Assembly (NCBI GenBank): GCA_036346355.1
Contig: CM070576.1
Coordinates: 50,639,712-50,703,711 of the forward strand
Reading direction: 5' to 3'
Source: Rhipidocladum racemiflorum
Lineage: Eukaryota > Streptophyta > Magnoliopsida > Poales > Poaceae
DNA length: 64,000 nucleotides
This document shows positions 58,029 to 64,000 of the stretch, piece after piece. The notes beneath the pieces were generated by a model. That model searched no databases. It worked only from the letters and a program-made list of their open reading frames with translations, and was not told the DNA's origin. Each line of letters begins with the position of its first letter. Position 1 is the first letter of the stretch. The position numbers and the translations under genes were made by a program.

Positions 58029-58533
58029 TAAGACGACCCGATCCGTGGAGATCGCTCCTGATTTGATCGCCCATGGACCATGGTTTTCGCAAGGACGCCC
58101 CGCCCGATTCTACCGGCCGGTAAGAGTACGGTGGCTGTCACAAGGCATCCGAAAGGAACGAGGCGAGTTGGGAGAGCGGTTCGTCGAGCTCCCGTACGTG
58201 TGTGAGCTTCCTGTACGATTGTACAGATATTTTTTCTTTTCGAGTGAATTTTTGAAAGATTATAATCTTCATGGCGTTAATTACTACGGCCTACGCGCTT
58301 GATTTTCTATCGCGAGTGCGAGGGATCCTAGACTTGCTTGGTAATTTTGGTTCTAAACTACGCGGTTATCTGGAATAGGAAGCTCAGCGCGTAGTTCTTC
58401 CATGGTTTTGCCGTCCGTAAAGATTGTAGTTTTATGGAGTTTGCTGTAACCCTCTATGTTTGAATTTACCCTCTCACCACTAAAGGGCGTAAAAACGATT
58501 TCCTCTGGTAATTTTATTTTAGTTTCCGATAAT
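58029..58533. other. Intergenic, no supported gene
   Basis: An 85-codon frame (58045-58302, plus) has no recognisable features. Nothing else was identified. Confidence 0.4.
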
Positions 58534-58689
58534 CAGCGGCGGAGCCAGGCCTCGGGCCACCCAGGCTTGGGCCCGAGAACTGGCCCAAAAAGCCCATGTA
58601 AATTTTTCAATTTTTTTTATAAATTTACAATTTAGCCCAATAACTTTTGGGCCGACCCGAGGCTTGGGCCTGGGCTGGCTCCGCCCCTG
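58534..58689. mobile_element. hAT-type MITE with 8-bp TSD
   Basis: The termini are CAGCGGCGGAGCCAG and CTGGCTCCGCCCCTG, a 15-bp inverted repeat with one mismatch. The target duplication CCGATAAT lies at 58526-58533 and 58690-58697. The arms continue to pair inward (GGCTTGGGCCC with GGGCCGACCC). Length 156 bp. Confidence 0.92.
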
Positions 58690-58697
58690 CCGATAAT

Positions 58698-59334
58698 GGT
58701 ACACATTCTATACACACTGGATATATACTTCCATGTGTGTATGGCAGGCCAAAATTAGTCTGAATTAGGTCGTCGTTTATACCTTGCAAAAATCGGTGAA
58801 GATTGATGCGTGGAGCTAGTCTAATTAACTTGGGGCGCCAGTCTCGCAATATGCGTGGGCTATCAACGAGATTGCATTAAACTTTTATATTTAGTTTTTG
58901 TCAAGAGTAGGATCGAGAGTTATTAATAAATTAGTAAAATAACTGCCAACGATATATCCCATTGTGCGATTGCATTTCCAGTTTCTCCCTCGATTGCAAC
59001 TAAGCAAATTCTTGAGTTCATTCGGTCCAGGTTTCTAGTCCAATTTAAGAGGAACCACTTTTTATCCCATTACTCGTGCGATCGAGGCTTCCTTCTTATT
59101 CCTTTTTGGTTAAGAATTCCTAAAAGCTCTATCTAGTTTCACCAAACTATAGCTTTACAACGCAAGTATCAGAGAACTGCATATTTAACCTTCTATATAT
59201 TTCAAAGAACTACGTATTTTATAGCCAAAATTACCAAGGAACTACAATCCATCACATCCTTAATGGGTCATATATAATTACCCGTGTGGTTCACGAGTGG
59301 GATCGGGCTGCCGGCTAACCTCCCAAGTAATGGA
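58698..59334. other. Intergenic, AT-rich, no gene
   Basis: I see no coding region, repeat array or transposon ends here. Confidence 0.4.
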
Positions 59335-59729
59335 TTATATATATATATATATATATATATATAGGAAGCCTTTTTCAGATTTCTTAGAGATTCCCACCTT
59401 CATTATACTACTTAAACGAATGTGTTATACTCCTTTATCACTTTCAATATACTCAATTAATAATTCTAAGATACTACAATATGATATTGTTGAAAAAAAT
59501 TCATCTGTTTTTATTTTTTGCTATATACCCTTTTCTATATGTAAAAGGAGTATATAAACAAATTATGCTATATTAGGTGGACTTTGGCGAAATTTTTTGT
59601 GAAACTCACTTTGGAGTATCTTACAATCAGTATTAGAGTATACTCAAAAGGATAAAGAGGTATAACAACTTCATTTAAGCGGTATATTGAGAGTGGGAGT
59701 ACATACTCCCAGGGGTATGGAACCATTTT

Positions 59730-59774
<45 letters not shown>

Positions 59775-59984
59775 CCATTTATTTCTTGCTATATACCGTT
59801 TTTCATGTATAAAAAGAGTATGCTATAAAGTGTGGGTTTGGATGGAATTTTTCGTGAAACTCACTTTGGAGTATATTATAATTAGTATTAGAGTATACTC
59901 AAAAGGATAAAGAAGTATAATAACATTATTTATGCAGTATATTGAGGGTGGGAGTACGTACTCCCAAGAGTATACAACCATTTT

Positions 59985-60025
<41 letters not shown>
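59335..60025. repeat. (TA)n tracts and ~270-bp tandem duplication
   Basis: (TA)n runs lie at 59335-59363, 59732-59774 and 59987-60022. Between them two diverged copies of one unit occur, about 59515-59774 and 59786-60022. Both contain GTGAAACTCACTTTGGAGTAT, a TAGAGTATACTCAAAAGGAT block and GTACTCCCA..AACCATTTTCC just before the TA run. Slippage and unequal exchange at the TA tracts probably duplicated the unit. Confidence 0.8.
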
Positions 60026-60642
60026 TTCATAATTTTTTTTTGGAATTTTCTGGCCAGGAGCTCTGGCAATCACTATAGAAGAAGTTATAGTGAGAATTTT
60101 TTTCTCTTAAATGTGCGGTTCTTTGAAATAGAAAGTTAATTGTGTCGTTGTTTGGTAGATTTGAAATAAAAGTTATAGTTTTGGAAAATTTACTGGACAT
60201 TTTTTCCTGAAATCGATCCGATAAGTCACATGTTTTAACCGATTATCGTGAGATTTCTACAAAATTCTCATGTTCTAACGGAAGGGGTAGGGCGTAGCCA
60301 GTAGCCACCGTCGGGCCAGTCAGGGTCCGAGCACCGACTCCAGCTAGTGACCCTTGGGACCCCTAGCACCGGCAGTGGATCAATGGTGACACATATTTAT
60401 ACCTATTCCATGCATATTATACACTAGCGAGGTGCATGTTATATTTATATTTACTGCATTTCGTATTTTCATTTTGTTTTCCTTATTAATGTATGAAATT
60501 AGACTGTACAAGACCGTCAGATGTATCTCTAATACACACGTACGCCTCATGTTAGGTTTAACCCCAACATGCATGTTCCCTCCATTTTCGTTCCGGCTTT
60601 GCAGCTAGCCACGGAGAGACGAGGACTAGGGGAGCTGGTTTA
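60026..60642. other. Intergenic, no gene
   Basis: Nothing with clear boundaries. The segment around 60285-60375 is locally GC-rich with CCAGTAGCCACC-type repeats and may be a MITE remnant. Confidence 0.35.
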
Positions 60643-60895
60643 GACTATCTCCAGCAGCTTCTCTTTAGCCTCCAATCCCTTTACGAACAGATCTTAAGTG
60701 CTCCAACGGATTCCCTTCGCGATTCCTTTTGAACGGGATTTGGAGAGCGAATCTGGATGAAAGGGATTCTCTCTCCAATCCCTTCACAAATTCCCTTGAA
60801 GAGATGCTGTTGAAGATGGTAGAAAATAAAGGGAATGAATATGAAGAAGGGAATAGAGAAGGCAATGAAATGAAGAAAAATTGCTGGAAATAGTC
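60643..60895. mobile_element. Tourist-like (PIF/Harbinger) MITE
   Basis: The left end is GACTATCTCCAGCAG; the right end, inverted, is GACTATTTCCAGCAA. The target trinucleotide TTA is present at 60640-60642 and 60896-60898. The interior has a second inverted pair (TCCAATCCCTTTACGAA and its partner near 60770). Length 253 bp. Confidence 0.85.
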
Positions 60896-60898
60896 TTA

Positions 60899-61441
60899 GC
60901 ACCTGAGAGCCTGAGACTACAAAAACAACAAAGCAAAAGAGCCAAGCTCCAACGCAGACACGAAAAATGCAATGATCTTTCTGCTTTGTCTGCCTTGCTT
61001 GCAAGGCAAGGCAAGCAATGCCTCCTGCCTCACGTATCACGCACCAAAATCCTTCATTTTTTTTTCCTACCCTACCCTCCGGGGGGGGGGGGTGCGAAAG
61101 TACACTGTATCACATGGCTATGTAGAATCTCATGGCCACTCTCAGCACGATGGCCTACTTCTATTCGCTCACATGGGCTGTGATGACCCTGCGATGCAGC
61201 CAATCCTTCCAACTGACACAAAGGGCAGGAGAGCAAACCAACCAGAGCCCAAAAGGTTTCCACAGACACAAAATCCAATTTAATATCACCATAGCTGACG
61301 ACGAGTTTGTGTTGAAAAAGTTGTTCTTGGCATGCATTACCTCACACAGTGCGGAAAACAATAAATAAAGAAAAGGCTATGGCACATTGGTACTGCTGCT
61401 GCTGCTCGGTTCCTTTGATTTAAAAAAATAGTTAGTATATA
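60899..61441. other. Intergenic with a G-run
   Basis: A run of 12 G lies at 61081-61092 after CCCTACCCTCC. Small open frames in this stretch have no recognisable content. Confidence 0.4.
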
Positions 61442-61791
61442 CTCCCTCTGTCTCACAAAGAATGCATTTCTAGTGTTCAAAATTTATTTAACAAAGAGTG
61501 CATCTTTAGTCCGTAGGATCCACCTAAAGTCCATTAATTCACATAACTCCACTCCAAGATTTGAAAATTTTTAGCTCTTTTGCGTGCTTAGTGACTTGGC
61601 GTGGAGTAATATCCCACTAATCTTCTGCATACAGAGCTGTAAATGTATGCATGCGCATTTAAGTGCCGGTGGAAACCAAAGCACCAGCACGCTTATGTAT
61701 GGAGTAATGATGGTCATATTAATCGTTTACCTTGCACACTAATCTGTCTTAAAAAAAACTAAAAATCCACTCTTTTGTGGGACGGAGGGAG
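61442..61791. mobile_element. Stowaway MITE
   Basis: The termini are CTCCCTCTGTCTCACAAAG and CTTTTGTGGGACGGAGGGAG, with the TA target at 61440-61441 and 61792-61793. Length 350 bp, non-coding. It belongs to the same superfamily as the element at 14061-14322 but has a different interior. Confidence 0.93.
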
Positions 61792-62563
61792 TACTACGTT
61801 TCTTTGGGAGGTGAGAGATGGTGGCAAGCAATGACCACATGCTGGGATCTGCAGGGGCAGCATCATGGCGTCTTGCCCTGTCACTGTTCCCACTTTCTGC
61901 TCGTGTCTGAGGTGCCCCGTCACTGGCATGTGGGCCCGGTGACGTCGGGTGGTTGGTGCCTCAGTAAGTCAGTAGATGCCACCGGGGTCGCTGTGCAAGG
62001 ATCCTGGCGAATTTCTATGAATCTCGCAACAACGTCGGCATGTGACAGCAACAAATAAGGTGTCTCCTTGCTGACATGCGGACGGGCAGTTTGTTTGCAA
62101 GCAATGGCGTTTCCGCCATTGATTGACAAGGTAAGCTTTCCAGTCCAGCCTGCATCCTTTTGTTCAGAAAAATCAACGTGTTGGTAATTTGGTATCGACA
62201 AAAGTGGTACCATCGAAGTTACAGGAAGGCAGGTGAGAACCACACCGCAAGGCCCAGCTGAGCAAAAAGTGAACACATATACTGCCTGCCACAGATTGCT
62301 CTTGAGCATAAACTACCAAAGAAAAAAAAAATCCACTCAATTGCTAATTGGGGAATCAGCTCATTACAGTAAACATCATATTATTGCACGATTCGAGTAA
62401 CCTCCACAAGGAATAATAATAATAAAAAAAAAAAAGCAAAGGAGAAAGCAGAGGGGAGCAGCAAATGTTTCACAGGGCAGCTTCCTTTTCACGCTGCTAA
62501 GCTACGAGGCAACAGCAAACAAAAACATCGTAGGATCTGCCGAGTGCTCTCTCAGGTTGGCCC
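61792..62563. other. 3' flank of the CLC gene
   Basis: Open frames on both strands around 61777-62310 overlap and have no recognisable domain. The part from about 62340 to 62563 probably contains the 3' untranslated region of the CLC gene (minus strand). It includes an A-rich tract at 62411-62436. Confidence 0.45.
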
Positions 62564-63942
62564 TCAATGTGACTTGGTGATATTTGGGAACAGCCCATGA
62601 ATATGCTCATGCATGAGATCGTGCCTTGTAAGAATCCCAACAATGGGAGGCCTCTGCATTGGAACAAGAGAGGATCTGTTATCCATATGTACCTTGTTGG
62701 TAGATATAACCAACTCCGCTACACCATGAGCTTCATATCATGTAAAAAAAAGTATGCACAATACAAGATTTAAGGAATTGGGGATGGGTATGGACAGAGA
62801 GAGGTCTTACCCCTGGGGTCTTTGGCACAACCAGAAGGTGCCTCAATCCTAGTGCCCTGAAAAGGACTGCAGCTTTTGCGAGTGACATTGTTTCAACCAC
62901 TGTGTACGGTGATGTATTTGTAATCGGATGGAGGTCGACATACATATCCATTTCTTCATCAGTGAAATCCAGGTCCTCAATTTTCAGGCCTTTCCCGGAC
63001 CCGGCCTTGGCAAAGTCGAAGGCACCGAATCTTTGCAGCACAAAGCTACCACTTGTTTTCACCTTGTCTTTCATGAAGGACTTGCCTTTTAGCAGAACCA
63101 AAAGATGGGACCTAAGCACCAGCCCAACCAGCTCTGGAGCTTCTGATATAGGTGGCTCATCAACCACTGGAAATCCGTTGTGGCCCGTGATCCTTAACGC
63201 TTGGACAATGTTCCCCACCTTCTCAACACCTGAGAAGGAGATCAGTGGCCCAGACACAACATCACCAGCAACCAAGTGCCTCATGTATGGTTCAGCATGA
63301 GCCTCCATGAATGGCAAACCTTTCATCACTACAATCTGATCATAGACCCCTTTGTTGAAGCTATCGGCTATGGTCTTCGATATCAGAAGAACCAGCATGA
63401 CCAAAGGAAGCATATGGAGGTCATTGGTGAGCTCCAGAAGGATCACACAGACTGAGACGGTCATTCTCATTGTTCCACCAAGGAAAGATGCCGCACCAAG
63501 CAGTGCAAAGAGGCCAGGATCAAGGTCGGATATGGGACCAAGAAGTGTCCCCACTATGCGACCGTATGTAGCCCCAGCAAGTATGACAGGGATAAAGAGA
63601 CCAGATGGGACAGCAATACCATACGTCACGAGGCCAAGGCAGTAGATAGCAGTGAAGAACACGAAAAGAGTGGACATGTGGAACTCTTTCTCAGTGCCAC
63701 TGCTAAACAGGTTGCGGATGGCATCGTCATTTGTGTTGAAGAAGAGTGATGCGAGACCGTTGTAATGACCTGGCGGGCATTGGAAGTTCTTGAAATTCCC
63801 AGAGCGGCCAATGGTGGGGCATTCCTCCCCAGCATCAGGAGGGCACGGAGTGCATGGAGCAAGCCAAGGGAGCCCATAGGAGCACGCTGACGTGATAATT
63901 GATATTGTCATGGTGAGAAGGATCTTGCATGGAGCACCTCTC
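62564..63942 (-). CDS. CLC-c: CLC-c type chloride/anion channel, C-terminal exons (partial)
   Basis: Two exons are in the window: 63942-62811 and the terminal exon 62653-62564, joined in frame by a GT-AG intron (62810-62654). The gene continues beyond 64000, so the N-terminal half is missing. Visible features are the conserved GLFIP pore segment (YGIAVPSGLFIPVILAG), the LLGAASFLGGTMRMTVS helix, and two CBS domains (GHNGFPVVDEPP and MYVDLHPITNTSPYTV...LGLRHLLVVPKT). The ending GILTRHDLMHEHIHG matches plant CLC-c rather than CLC-a/b or CLC-d. The family exchanges or conducts chloride/nitrate across the tonoplast and other endomembranes. The splice acceptor at 63943 and phase agree with an upstream exon. 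The reading frame is intact. Confidence 0.9.
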
Positions 63943-64000
63943 CTGCAGGCAAGCACGACAATGTAAATGAGATTTCATTTTCAAATAAAATATTAAAAAT

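Noticed and set aside
58045..58302. 85-codon plus-strand frame between two MITEs
   Set aside because: No recognisable motif, splice context or codon pattern; consistent with chance.
61920..62309. 129-codon minus-strand frame near the CLC gene
   Set aside because: No domain, overlaps an equally open plus-strand frame, and lies outside the CLC terminal exon.

Overview
This is a piece of a plant nuclear genome, almost certainly from a grass (Poaceae). The evidence is three spliced host genes of plant type, Stowaway, Tourist and hAT MITEs with their usual terminal motifs, and about 36 kb of Ty3/gypsy chromovirus-type LTR retrotransposons primed by initiator tRNA-Met. I cannot name the species. 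I see no prokaryotic features, CRISPR array, rRNA gene or intact tRNA gene.

Layout: (1) 1-6300 holds a palindromic MITE, a GC-rich leader exon, a hAT-type element whose right end lies in a 440-bp tandem duplication, and a three-exon gene for a CUE-like/DUF1771/Smr-domain protein (4042-5874, +). (2) 6300-9000 is intergenic, with a GC-rich low-complexity block and a 663-bp solo LTR nested in an AT-rich repeat. (3) 9128-11462 (-) is a six-exon type-A cytokinin response regulator with a hydrophobic C-terminal tail and GA/CT tracts around its start. (4) 11.5-18.8 kb is a repeat patchwork: several MITEs, a ~110-bp A-rich tandem array, a truncated LINE, and unidentified protein-like fragments. (5) 18835-44866 is a tandem retrotransposon array, LTR-int-LTR-int-LTR-int-LTR, with four ~3.3-kb LTRs and three ~4.25-kb internal regions. 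All three internals lack the protease segment. (6) 44867-47433 is intergenic with two related fold-back elements. (7) 47434-57296 is a complete but coding-defective gypsy element with target duplication CCGGC. (8) 57.3-62.3 kb carries more MITEs and (TA)n tracts. (9) 62564-63942 (-) is the 3' end of a CLC-c type anion channel gene that continues past the right edge.

The host genes are unrelated in function (nucleic-acid-associated Smr protein, cytokinin signalling, vacuolar-type anion transport) and form no pathway. They are ordinary neighbours separated by transposon-filled space. I found no convincing undescribed system. The observations most worth checking are the tandem retroelement array with its shared deletion, the way its inter-copy differences cluster at CG and CHG sites (suggesting methylation-linked sequencing error), and the second gypsy element, whose LTRs look young but whose pol is badly decayed.
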